From assembly GCF_020085105.1 (NCBI RefSeq), contig NC_058042.1:28105501-28169500 (forward strand): a stretch of 64,000 nucleotides of DNA, in the 5' to 3' direction. The notes below the pieces were generated by a model. The model was not told the DNA's origin and did no database searches. It worked only from the letters and a program-made list of their open reading frames with translations. Source of the DNA: Siniperca chuatsi. Its lineage: Eukaryota; Chordata; Actinopteri; Centrarchiformes; Sinipercidae. The position numbers and the translations under genes are program-made. This document shows, in pieces, positions 1 through 12,600 of this stretch (positions are counted from its first letter, which is position 1; the number at the start of each line of letters is the position of its first letter).

Positions 1-653
1 ACTAACCATCACAGTATTGATATTTAACACCTCAAGTGTTGTGAAGGGCAGGGTCAAACAATGTTTGTTGTTTGTGATAAACTTATTTTATAATAAAAGT
101 TATGTCCCTGTTGGTACAATGGGCGAACAGGGGAGCAGGATAACTTCAAGGTCCTGTGCTTCTTTAATAATCACCTCTTTCACACCTCCACCTCCTTGTC
201 CCTTATCCTGCTTCTTCTCCTTCTTGTTCCTGTCACCTGGTTTGGTATCCGGTGTTGCCACCTGTCCACAAACAGAGAGAGTGGTGTGTGTGAGTCTTTA
301 GTCTTACAATAGGCTCTTAACACTATTTACTTCTGAGTCACATTATCAGCTTATTATTAATGTCAGTGAACATGTTCAGCATTCAAAGTGTGCACACACT
401 GTGACACTGAGTGGGGCAGCTATTTCTGGAAATGAGGTGGTAGAGTCTGTCGTTTGGCTTCACGGGACAGAGGCCCACTACTCATAATAGTCAGCACGAC
501 TACTACTCACCCCCTCATCATATTACAAATGAAGTTATGTTTAAACTGGGTAACACTTATTGTCCCCGTCTTTATTACTACCTTATTATCAGTTCGGTTG
601 TTTGTCTGCGGCTCTTTGCTGGTGTTTTTCTCCGGCGCTTTGCCACACTTCAC
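1..653. other. rars1 intron 1 (presumed), no other gene seen
   Basis: This stretch lies downstream, on the minus strand, of the first rars1 coding exon and is most simply intron 1. Short open frames on both strands look like chance. I see no second exon before the window edge. Confidence 0.5.
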
Positions 654-902
654 TCCTTGTTGTCTCTTGCCCTGCGCCTCCTCCAGCTCCAGCTCCGCCC
701 GCAGACCCCGCCGGAGGTGCAGAAGCCGGTACCTGAGCTTCTCATTCTCGGTCCGCAGGGACTCCAGCTCCGGGGAGACCCCCGCAACGCCGGGGCCATC
801 CAGACCTCGGCTTAGTCCATCCCGGAGAGTGGAGATTTCCTTGGTGAGGAGCCGAATTTGCTCCTCCTGGAAGGCCAAACGTGCAGCCAGGCGCTCCGCC
901 AT
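654..902 (-). CDS. rars1: Arginyl-tRNA synthetase, cytoplasmic: first coding exon (partial gene)
   Basis: Cytosolic arginyl-tRNA synthetase charges tRNA-Arg and joins the multi-synthetase complex through a leucine-zipper N-terminus. Only that N-terminus is present. The frame starts MAERLAARLAFQEEQIRLL and, after a glycine/proline-rich linker, continues with ESLRTENEKLRYRLLHLRRG. This closely parallels the human N-terminal pattern EEEIKSLTAEI...[25 protein letters not shown], with heptad-spaced leucines. The start is the only upstream Met, ATGGCGG, preceded by a GC-rich stretch. The exon probably ends at a GTGAAGT donor after codon 83, but that donor is weak and was chosen by eye. The open frame beyond it, to about 507, lacks similarity and is probably intron. 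The catalytic domain lies off the left edge. The identification is by recalled similarity of the zipper only. Confidence 0.7.
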
Positions 903-936
903 CTTTAAATGACCACCATGGCTACGATGACAGTTA

Positions 937-946
937 ACTTCCGGTG
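937..946 (-). promoter_or_regulatory. Candidate ETS/GABP site upstream of rars1
   Basis: Read on the minus strand, the sequence is ACCGGAAGTT, a consensus ETS-type core (CCGGAAGT). It lies about 35-45 bp upstream of the rars1 ATG. Such sites are common in TATA-less promoters of housekeeping genes, including tRNA synthetases. No TATA box is evident. Function is inferred from position and motif only. Confidence 0.35.
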
Positions 947-1329
947 AAGGCTTTTGAAAATAAAACTAACCACAATCAACATGAAACAATGTGAAACAAT
1001 ATGAATACGCTATTCAATTTTTTTTTTAAACTGACATGTATGATACAGTGGATACTCATGAATAAGTATTGCTTGTGTTATGAGTTTCAAAATCAGACTA
1101 AAGCAAAGTCCAATTTATGTGGACGAGTGGAGAAAGTAGTGATAGTGTAGCCATCAGACAAAATACTATTTAGTCAAAGTTATGAATTATTACCCCCTTA
1201 TGTATCCTAGCTATGAGGTAATAACATAACATAAAACATAAATACATAAAAAAATAATAAGATACTAAACAATTGGATTCATAACAAATAAAATAGCTAT
1301 ACAACCACATATTCTTAGGGGTTGGAGGG

Positions 1330-2625
1330 ATAGGTGAGTTGGGGTTATCACTACACTAACAAGCCCGTCTGGATAGTTGGGGTTAGCATTGCATCGATCA
1401 GCTCATATGGTGAGTTGAGGTTATTCCTTATCTGCTCCATCTCATAGATATCCCAGATCCTTTGTGTCCATCCTTTGGTACGTGGGTGGCTCAGGCTTTA
1501 ACCACATTTGTAACAGCCTGCATTTCATTGCTGTTAGTAAGATCTGCAATAAATCATTTTCAGCTCTTCCCTCTATGCCTTAGGTTTTACCCCTAAGGCG
1601 ATCCGAGGGCCTTAATACCCCTCCATGCCTCTTCCCAGAATGGTCTTAGTTTGGAGAAGGACCGGAATATGTGAGAATGATTGCCTATTTGCGCTGCACA
1701 ATTTCTCCACCATTTGTTAGTGTGTCTTCGCCATTATCTGTGGTGTTCGAAATGATCTGGCAATAACTTTCCATTTGAATCCCCTCCATTTGTTTGAGCT
1801 AGTTACCAAGTGAGCTTCAGAGCACATTACCTTCCAGTCCTCTCTTCATATCTCTTTTTGCATCTCAGCCTCCCATCTTTCTTTAATTTATACTGAATTA
1901 TTCGGGTTCAAAAGTAAAAAATCCTGATATAAGCTAGAGATTACCTTTCCTTCATCATTCCCCAACTCTACATTTATCAAGAATTTCTCTGCTCCTCTGG
2001 GATTTACAATTGTGTCCCAGTCTTTGTGTTTAGAGCGCCCCTATCGCGCAGTTGTTATACATAATTAAGTCCATATTCTGACCAACTTTTAAAATTCCTA
2101 TATCTTATTGGGAAGGTGTGACATTTCTAATTGAGCCCATGCTTGTCAGAGGGGAAATTGATCTGGAAAGCCTAAATGAGGAGTGTATTTCTCTCCAAAT
2201 TCTTAAGGTGAACGTAGGCAACTCTCCCATTTCAGTCATTTTCAGAGAACCATCTCGAAAGGGAATAGCACAGATAGATGATGCTGGCATTGGCTTTGTT
2301 CAGTGTGAAGCCATCGTGTATCTGTGAGGTCTCTGATCCACACTGTCAGAGGTTTTAGTTTGCTGCCCAGAAGTAGTAGGCCTATCTAAGATTTGGGAGT
2401 CCTAGTCCTCCTGTTGTTTTGGAAAGTTGCAAAGTTTTAAGTATGGCTCTTGGACGTTTTCCTTGCCAAATGACTCTGGAGAACAATCGGTCCAATTTAT
2501 CAAATGTGGATTTTGGTATCTCATGTGGTAGCATTTGAAATGGGTAGAGCAACCTGGGCTGTAGCCTACATTCATCCGTATGCTCTCTATGCGTCCTAGT
2601 AGGGACAATAGATGGATCTTTCAAA
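1330..2625 (-). mobile_element. L1-like non-LTR retrotransposon remnant, ORF2 3' part
   Basis: Minus-strand translation shows pieces of an L1/Tx1-type ORF2 C-terminal region. Near 2382-2560 is LPHEIPKSTFDKLDRLFSR, followed by IWQGKRPR and GGLGLPNLR. Near 1600-1730 is TNKWWRNC, HIFRSFSKLRPFWEEAWRG and IKAL. The pieces lie in the order expected for the region after the reverse-transcriptase palm but are broken by frameshifts and stops. The copy is 5'-truncated, with nothing similar beyond about 2630. It sits between the divergently transcribed rars1 and ulk3. Boundaries are approximate. Confidence 0.75.
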
Positions 2626-2679
2626 TAATATACGCATGCTGAATAGTGATTTACATGTTGCAGGCGTCGCGCCTTGTTT

Positions 2680-2846
2680 GATTCACGTCAGTTCCTCCCG
2701 TAATTTGCAGTAACGGAGTACCAACGCTAGGAGGCAGTAACATATTTTCTGCTTCATTTTAATGTCAGCTGGTGCGACCAAGTCTGTGTGTCGGCAATGT
2801 AAACATTAACTTTCCATTCATGTGCTGTGGATTTGTTAGCCTACAG
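2680..2846 (+). promoter_or_regulatory. Possible ulk3 5' untranslated exon and promoter region
   Basis: A good splice donor (CTACAG|GTACGTG) follows position 2846, and a good acceptor (ACATTCCAG) ends at 3590, just upstream of the ulk3 ATG at 3631. This suggests a noncoding first exon ending at 2846. Its start is unknown. Inferred from splice consensus only. Confidence 0.3.
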
Positions 2847-3630
2847 GTACGTGTCAACTATTTACACATCTATTTTTAAAACTATTGAATGAACGCGGAA
2901 AGCTCTAACTACTTCAGCATAGTTTTTGGCTAACGGTTTACTAACACTACATTTAGAGTAGCATAACGCTAGTTGTATAGTTACATACTAGCTAACTGTA
3001 CGTTGCCAACAAAGCAAGTGCAACGTTAGCTAGCTAGCTCCCAAACTGAGGTACACCAAATTCAGTTCAATCAACGGAGAGTTTACAGTTTCCTTGCTTA
3101 TCAGGAAGACAAATACAGAATACGTTTCAAGACTTTTAACGAGCCTGTCTGAATATGGATTCTTCATGTGGGATAAAGCGACAGCAAACAGTAACGTTAA
3201 ACTAATTCAGTAAACTTTGAATTTGTTCGCGTGGACAAACATCAGAATAAGAGGCGCCCCTTACATCGAAAAGCATGCTACAGTAAACTCTGTAAATGAC
3301 TGACCAACACAGTGGTGAAATAATTAACTTGTCTTCTTTATTGTTTTAAAGTGGAATGATGTACATAGACTGTCTCTTAACTAGAAGGTCCATGCACCCC
3401 TCTTATAAAGTTACAAGTTAAAGCTACCCCTCCTTGTGCAACACAAGGAAGTGTTAGTGTCCCCACCAGGTCAAAAGATAGCATCACTATTCTGTAGCCG
3501 ACCTTGACGTCTGACCTCCGACCTCCCTTTAGAAGGGTTAGGATCAGGCCATTTATTTGGTATGAATAGCATATTGATCTTACATTCCAGCCAAGACCTA
3601 CTTGGGAAATTTGATGTTGCTGTCATCAGC

Positions 3631-6600
3631 ATGGCTTCAACCTCCAGCTTTGCTCCTCCAAAACTGGCTGACTTCATCCTCACAGAGCGGCTGGGCAGTG
3701 GTACCTATGCTACAGTCTACAAAGCCTACAGAAAGGTGAGATTGTGGAGGAGTCAGGGGAAACATCACATAAGTCCAGCAATTACTACAACATTCATATT
3801 TATATTTGAACTCAAGGTTTGACTCAGGTGGCCAGCAATTAGGTTCCCTGTACTTTTCTTGACTTTGCTTACCATGCCTAATAAACTATGATATTTCAAT
3901 GACTGTGATTATAGATATTAGCCATTATTAAATGTGCTTTCTACACTCCCAGTTTTGTGTTTTACAAGCTTTTACAGTCCACATTGAGCATTTTTCAGTC
4001 TAGTTTTGTCATTAAAAGTGAAAGCAAAAGTTGAAGTTTAGTTCTTGCCTGTGATGTTGCAGGGGGGCAGTCGAGAGGTGGTGGCAGTGAAGGTGGTTGC
4101 AAAGAAGACTCTGAACAAGGCATCTACAGAAAACCTGCTCACAGAGATTGAAATCCTCAAGACTATGCGTCACCCTCATATAGTCCAGCTGAAAGACTTT
4201 CAGGTAAGCTCATTTATTGCTTTTAGATTTGTTGTAGCTTATACAAAGGATCTGTTGTGAATACATTTTTTCCAGTCCATAAGATCTACTGAAATGAATG
4301 CCCTGTGTATTTAAACAATGGTGTGTGCATCTATCCATGTGAGCTATATGTTGATTTAGGGGGCCATGGCATCATTAGAAGGCACAGCAGGAAAACATCA
4401 CAAGATGGTTACGAATTTTGTGTCCAAAAAGTTTTCTGGAACAATAGCATCAGTCCTGGTCTTGCTTCCAATCTTTCCCTGAGTGTCTGAATTCTTCTCT
4501 TTCATCAGTGGGATGCTGAGAATATTTATCTGATCCTGGAGTGGTGCTCTGGTGGCGATCTCTCCCGCTTCATTCGCAGTCGCAGGATTTTACCTGAGAG
4601 GGTGGCCCGGCGCTTCCTGCAACAGATAGGTGAGTCAGTGCCAGACTGGGTTACAATCTGTTTGCAAGTAAATGTTCTTGTTTATTTTGACTTTAGTAGA
4701 TAGGATATGCATTTTTACATTGATTCCTTGTCAACAGCTTCTTTTCGTGCCTTCTTTTTTTTATCTAGAGAGTTTACACTTATTTTCAGCCATGCATATG
4801 TAAATTGTTTGGAAAAATTGGTAGACTTCACTCTTGTGGTAGAAATAAGGTATATATTCTTATTTAGTGCAAGTTTGTGCTTGGTGCAAACTTTAGGACT
4901 GCATGATGTGAGTTCAGTATCACTGTGTTTCTCTCATTGTATTTGTATGTGTGTCTGCACAAACAGCCTGCGCCCTCCTGTTTCTTCATGAGCGAAACAT
5001 CTCACACCTGGACTTGAAACCCCAGAATATTCTGCTCAGCGGCTCTGTCCTCAAACTAGCAGGTGAACGCACATTGATTTGCATGCGATTGCTATAATTT
5101 TAGCAATGTAACAGACACCAGAAGAACTGAATCATTGTCATGCTATTGTGCTGTTATGTTTGCAGAACATGAAAGTTAACTTTTTTTTGCTGCACAGGCC
5201 ACATTTGCTTGTTCATGTTGTATTAACATCATATCAAAGGGTTCTTAAACTGGGCTGGCTTCAAACAACACCCCTTTGTGTATTTTGCATTATGAACATG
5301 TCAGTTGGTAGAGCTATACAAGAGTGTAGGACAGTTTTAGGGGGATTGTATCCACTGGAATCGCTCACAGTGAACTTGTTTACATTCTGATTTCCTCTCA
5401 GATTTTGGTTTTGCCCAGTACATGTCACCATGGGATGAGCAGAGTGTCCTGAGAGGTTCTCCTCTTTACATGGCTCCTGAGATGGTGTGCCGCCGCCAAT
5501 ATGACTCCAGGGTAGATCTCTGGTCAGTAGGAGTCATTCTTTATGGTGAGTACTTAGTGTTTACCTTTTCATCTCTCTTTTGAATGTGGAAACCCCTCAA
5601 CATGAATTACACCCTGCTTCAGACGATCTGTTAATTGTAATGCTGCTTCATTATATATTCAGGGGACTAAAACGTATTTCCATGCACAGAATCTGGTGTA
5701 ACTGAGTCTTGTGCTGTGTCGTGTGAGTCCCCCTTAATAATAAGTTCTAACATCTCAACATCCCTTCTTTTTCAACAATAAAAGGCTAATCAGTTGACTG
5801 GCCCTGCAGGCTTCAAAGAGCGCACTGAGTAGGTCGCAAACACAATTGTGCCATTAATCATAAAATGGCAGCCTGATTTGCCCCCACTTTTTAGTGGGGT
5901 ACAGTAATTGTACAATAATAGTGCAATAGCACACTACAGTAATTGCACTGTGTGGAGTGACAATGTATATAATACATAGTGGGAGGAGCGCTTGTCACTG
6001 TCAATCATGTAAGCCAAATAGAGTAGCATGTAATTTACTGACTCTTGGCTGAGATTTTTTCACTAAAGACCAAAATAATTCATGTCAATGACAAGTGTAA
6101 TGGAAGAGATAGTTAAAGTAGCTAAACTAGAATAATTTTTAAATACGGTATAAGCATCAGAAAGCATGCATGCATACCCTTTACCAGAAACATAATGCAC
6201 AGAAGGTGCATTTGTTTTCATTGATTAAAAACACACTGCAGATTCTCCTTTTGGAATAGTCTACTCAACATTGTTTGTGTGCATGTAGAGGCACTGTTTG
6301 GGCGAGCACCATTTGCATCAAGGTCATACGCTGAATTGGAGGAGAAGATCCGGAGTAACCAACCTATTGAGGTAAGCGTTGAGCAACAAACAAGTTCCTC
6401 ATTAGTGAGTTGCTGGACTGAGACAGTCAGCAATCCTGCTGAAAAAAGATGAATGACTCACTTCTCGCACTGCTGTTCTAAAATAGTGCTACATTGTGTG
6501 CTACATATTTGTCATTTGACGGATGCACATGTTGAGCGTACTCCAAATGTCGAATACTGTATTATCTCTAGAATAATGGAAATCTGTAAAGCGTTATATT

Positions 6601-9600
6601 TCATTTAGTAATTGTTTCAGTAACTGACACTATGCTACGACAGCACATTAGGGTGTAACAGTTTAAAAATAAAATCAAAATAGATGAAATCATCCAAATG
6701 TACATACATCACCACATCACCTGGGAATTAGAGAACTTAAAAAACATTAAGTAGTACTTTTAATGGCCTACGTCATCTCTATTATCCTTGTAATTAAATT
6801 TGAAATGCTCAAACTGAATAAAAATCAAAATGCAAGAATTAACATTTCCTGTTAAATGTATGTCCAACCCTGCTATAGAAAGCAAAGCAGTATGGCACCA
6901 AATGTTTCATTGATATGCCCCTGTAACAGTTTATTAAAACACATTGCCGCTGAGTATTGGGGGGTTTTCTCACTGTATTTGTGAATTTTCACCATTAAAC
7001 CACTAGATGGCATATTTTCACAGCATACTCTTATCCCACTCAAGGATGACTGGCAGTGGAGGCGCTCAGCTGAAACAAGGACTTATTGCGTATCTCCAGT
7101 TACCTATCTAAAACTGATAGGAGCAATCTGGGATACAAATGCAAAAAATAGTTTTATGTGTTTGTAAACATGCCTATATAATCAGTTATGACCTGTTAAG
7201 AAACACAAATTGGTAATGTCTCATCTAGAAGTCAGTTGATTTAATGATATATGTGTAAAAACACAATTATTAATATTGATTAAAATGCTAATTAGGTGTT
7301 TAAAGACTTCAAACAAGACTTTTTTTCTTGAGTTTAATATGTTGAAATGAAACCATAACTGATTGCTGGCAATTAAAAGTCATAGTTGGGTCTCGATTTA
7401 CCCGCTGCATACACAAACCAAATGTTAATTACATTGCGACAGTTGGGGCTTTTAATGATGGAGGGCTTTTAAAAACACTTGAATTCTTGTGTCAAACATT
7501 AGGCTTGAGCTAAATGGATTGCATTAGCATATGGTCTATTACCCAGGGATTCACATAAAGAGTTTTAAGGTCATCGTTTGATAAAAAGTAGCAATGTGAG
7601 ACTAGAAGGTCTCTGGTAACAATCTGCTGTCCTTTTCCCTTGGATTGTCCTGTGGATTGAGTGCAACATAATAAGGTCGTGTTTTGTGCATCAGCTCCCT
7701 CCTGGGGCCAGGGTATCCAAGGACTGCAGAGACCTTCTGTTGCGACTGCTAGAGAGAAATCCAGATGCCCGGATCACCTTTGCAGAGTTCTTCACCCACC
7801 CTTTTGTGGATTTGGAGCACATGCCGAGTGTAGAGAGCCTAGTGAAAGCGGTAAGAGAATAAGAAGAAAGGGATGTATGGGCTGGCATGTGTGTGTCTAC
7901 TCTAGATGACCATGAATAATGTGTGTGTGATTGACTGAGCACATGTACACATTTGTTAGTCTAGCTCATGCCTGCCCCACATGTGCCTTCACACGTGACT
8001 CTATGCATGCATAAGCAATGGAGAGTTGTGCATTTTGCATTCAGTGATGCTAGTTCCTATTTCCTCTTTTCAGAAAGAGCTGGTCCTGCAGGCCATTCAG
8101 AAGGACCAGGAGGGCGAGAGGTCCGCTGCTCTCTGTCTTTACTGCAGTGCCCTTGAGCACTTTGTCCCCGCTATTCACTGTAAGAGCGACATCCACTCTA
8201 ATATCCTGTCGGTGGCTTAGGCCCTTCAACAATGCACCACCTTTGTTCCACCACCATAAACTGGCAAAGTAAACGCACTAAATGTAAAACCAAAACATCT
8301 CTTCCCTTCCGCCCTCCCCAGACGAGACAGACCGACAACGTAAAGATGCCCTCAGGCAGAAGGTAGGCCTGAAAACACTCCCCACATTCACATTTGGATT
8401 ACTTTCTATTTTCAATTGGTCTTTTTTTTTTTTACACTCCAGTGGCTTTCACTTGGAATGAATTCTCCTTTATGAATACCATATGGTGTGGATGGAGAGC
8501 ATATGGCGTGGTTGACATGATTAAGTTGAGTCAATGTAAGAGGACTTCCCGCAGGTCAGCCAGTATGTGTCCAGAGCCGAGGAGCTGAAAGCCCTGGTGG
8601 CCTCAGACAACAGACTGAGCTTTGAGGAGGCCCGGACCTCCAGGGATGTCCTCCGAGGTAATGAGCACAGCTCAGTGCAGAGGCAGGGCCACTGTATGTC
8701 TGCATTAGCCTTGTATGATCAGGAGTTGTATGACAGGGCAACTTGAGTAATGCAATGTTTGTTTTTGTACATGTTTTTAATATAATAATCTGGGTTTAGT
8801 AATCCCCCCCCCCTCTATAATTATTATTCCTGGAAGTACATACATCTTCAATAATGTGCTATTTTAGTCATGGAAAAATGCATTAAACCGCTGTATACAA
8901 GAGAGCAAAGATGTTTGATCCTTTCTGCTACTTCTTTAATGAATTCTGTGAGGAAAATTTAATTTTCTTTTCCCGTGCCCCAGAGGTCAGAGGTTAGGGT
9001 CAGCAACAAAATGGCAGTTCTGGGTCTCTTAGGGATTTGATGTTTTGCTCAAGGAGACTTATTCTCTATTACCCTGTTGCCCTAAAATAAATATTATGAA
9101 ATCTTAGGTATCCCAAGTCCATAATACTGGCGTCTTAAGATACTGTAGGGGACATGCTGATTACAAAATAATGCACATTTTCTAGTAGAATGAATTGATG
9201 GTGCGTTTAGACTGATATACAGTAGGACTCAAAGTAGTGTTTACTGTTTTCTTTCAACTCCAGAAATGTCTCGAGACCAGCCACGACTTCTGGCTGCTGT
9301 GGAGATGGCCTCTACTGCCATTGCTAAGGTTAGAAGGGGGTACTGCTATATGATGCTACTGCTATAGAGATGCACACAAAGGCAGTAATACAACAGAAAA
9401 AAAAAAACAGCAGGGTACAAACCAATCCCCTCTCACAGATTGCTTTCCAAACCACATCCTTTAAGGTCATTGGTAAACCAAAAACATCTATTTTGCGGTT
9501 TTGCTCGTCTGACACTTTGTTAGTTGTGCAAACTTTGTTATATTTGTGTGTCTCTGCTTTTTACAGCCTAACATTTTTAGAAGTGAACAACAACGAATAA

Positions 9601-12600
9601 ACCCATTTTGCAGTGCTAACCGACTGAAATAGCTGAACAATGCAAGTACTCGAGTAGCCCATGTGTCTCTGTAGTCAGATATAAAGCAATGTTTTGCCTC
9701 ATTTTCAACCTGTCATTATAGGAGGAGAGTGGATTGGATGATCATGAGACCCTGGATGTGTACCAACAGTGCTTAGGAGAACTACTGTTGGCGCTAGCAG
9801 GTAGATAAAGTCCTTTCTTTCCATACAAGATGTCTTTATGCAATTATCCTGTCCTTTGCTGCTGTTTGAGACTGAGCCCCTCCACTGGAGCCCAAAGTTA
9901 AAGTGCCTTGCTCAGGGACACTTTGGCAGTAGCTGGTGACCGAGGAAGAAATTTAAACCATATTGTAGTCCCACATCTAGTACTTCTTCTGCATTCAGAG
10001 ACATCACCTCAGACCTCAGGCAGCTGTGTGTGTGTTTGCACACATTTGTTATTAGAGGAACAGAATAATAGAGACTTTCAGACACAATGAGCAGACTGCG
10101 AGAGAAATTCATTTAGAGTTGAGGGTACAGCCAGAAACTGAGACAGGTCAAGAAATGGCAGAACAAAGAAAATGATACCCAAGGGAAAAGCTGGAAAAGA
10201 GAGACAAAAAACCACTTGGAGAGAGAGTAAAGATATAGGGACTTAACTGTAAACAGAGAGAGACAAAGTCTGAACAGGACAGAGAGACTGAGAGAGATAA
10301 AAACGACTTGGAGAAAATCTCAAAGAGAAGGAAAATGAAAGTGATTTAGAAAGAGAGTAAAAGATGAACTGACAGACAGAGACAGAATGAAGCAATTGAC
10401 TTGGAGAGAGAACGGGGACACTTAATAAGCGACAGACAGACAAACAGACAGGAACTACAGAAGAGACTCCAGTGACTCTGTCTGTGGCCTGGCGTCCATT
10501 AGGCCCGGCTCATGAGCTCATCTGGAAGATCGGCCTAATGGAAGAGGTGGGATAGAGTGATCCAGATGTGGCTTTGAGCCGGGATGAGACCCGGTGCCAG
10601 CACCCTGTGTGTGGTATGAGTGCCCTCCCATCTGCTTCCCATTCAGACAACACACTTTATTTCTTTGTGTTATTACACACTGGAAACAAATAAAAACTAT
10701 TATCTCTCTAATAAACAAGAGCTCTAATCATCCAGTGCTGTTGAAGGTTCATCCACTAGGGCTTAAAGGACCGAAAGACTAGAGTTGATAGATTGTAGAT
10801 GTTACACTTATTGCCTAATGTAGCTGAAGAAATAGTTTACAAAAACACAAGAATTGATGTGAGCGTTTTTATTAGATGTGTTAAGCAGAACCTCATCTTG
10901 TCAGTGGATCAATAATATATGATATACTGGTCCAACTAGTCCCATGCCATCCTAACGAGCCTCTCTCTCGCCTCGATGTGTGGCACAGCAGATACCACCA
11001 AGGGCATTGTGGGGAGAAAACATTGGTTCTTTGTTTGGCTAAGAGCTCTTTGTTACACACCAACATGCCTTGCCACCAGAGAGCTCTCCTCCTCCCCCTC
11101 CTCTCTCTCTCTCTCTCTTCCCTCTCTGTCACTCTCCCCTCCAGGATGACTGACTGTGAAAACACTGGCCTACATTAGAACCAATTCCACCCTTGAGCCC
11201 CCAGTCTACACGCTAGCGAAATCCAATCTAGTAGTTGATCTCTTCTTGAACAAACAAGGTGATTAGGTAGTGGACTCTCTACACCCTTCCTCTCCTCATT
11301 ATTCTCTGTATCTGTTTTATTTTTTCTCATGATGAGCCAGCTGAGCCCCAGGGCCGCAGGAGAGAGCTGCTCCACAGCGAGGTGAGTAGGCAAGGAAGGG
11401 CTTCTGGTTGAGTGCTCACGGTAGGAATGACTATCTGTCACCTCCAACGAGCCCTCGGCTGATCACCTAGCACAGTGGCCACTCCATCACATGACCCGTG
11501 AGCCTTTTTCCAGCAGTCACATGTGCATGTTTTTTGTGGTAAAGGCCAAATGACGTAATCCATCATCTATATTACTGTTACATACACACTGTCCACTTTA
11601 TAATTGGATACTTAAAGCAGCTGTAATCAATGTTTTTTTTTTGTTTGTTTTTTACATCATCAATGGATCACATGACCACTTATATGTGTAAAGACTCACA
11701 CAAACAGAGAATTATCATCCAACTCTGCAGTTCCCCTCCGCTCTGCAAAGTTTTATAACACTGTTCAGCTCATTGGTTTGGTTTTATGTCCCACAACTTT
11801 ACTGTTTTGGTTCACTCTCACTGCTCTCATTAGCGTTGTTTTGGGCCCCAGCGGGCAGCTTTATTATTATTATTCTTTTAGAAATAGCCCTACAAACCGA
11901 CTGTACGCTGTCCGCGACTAGCTGGTGAACATAGTGGAGCAGTAAGCAGCTAAATAGCCAGATATTTCCCTCAGGAGTTGGTGGAAACCAAAAAAAGTGA
12001 CCACCTGAACATTAGATTCATCAGGTGGCCAGAAACGCAACTCTAAATGGATGCTAATGTTGCTTGTATCTGCTGGATGTGTAAATAGACAACTGTTTGC
12101 TAACAAGTTCACCATATTAACTTAAAAGGTGATATTATGTCATTATTGTGTTCGTTTTGGAGCTTGTTTCTGCTGCACCCAAGTGGCAAAAAAAAGAATC
12201 TGTTTAAACTCCCTCAACTAAAGATTAAACTCTGATTGTCACTGTCATTAACAATCATCTTAACTGAATTAAAGTTGAAATTGAAATGAACACATCTAGG
12301 TATCGTGAAAGAACAAAAAAAAAAGATGTTTGCTTTAGACAGCAAAATGGCTTTTGTGTTCCAATCGATGGATTAGATAAATAATAGCAATAATAATCAA
12401 CCTTAATAAAAAACAACAAAGTGCCTCTATTTACCTTCTCTTGTCTTACTGCAGTAATAAGACCCTTCCTTTAGACTACATACATGTTTTTGGACACCAA
12501 CCCAAACATACTTGAACAAACCTTAAATTTTGATGGTCCAGTAAATTTGCTGGCTCTAACTTTCGGGTAACAAAATACTGAGTAGTAGCATTGATATTGT

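Noticed and set aside
454-912. 152-codon open frame on the plus strand
   Set aside because: It is the antisense of the rars1 exon and is serine/arginine-rich only because of the GC-rich complement.
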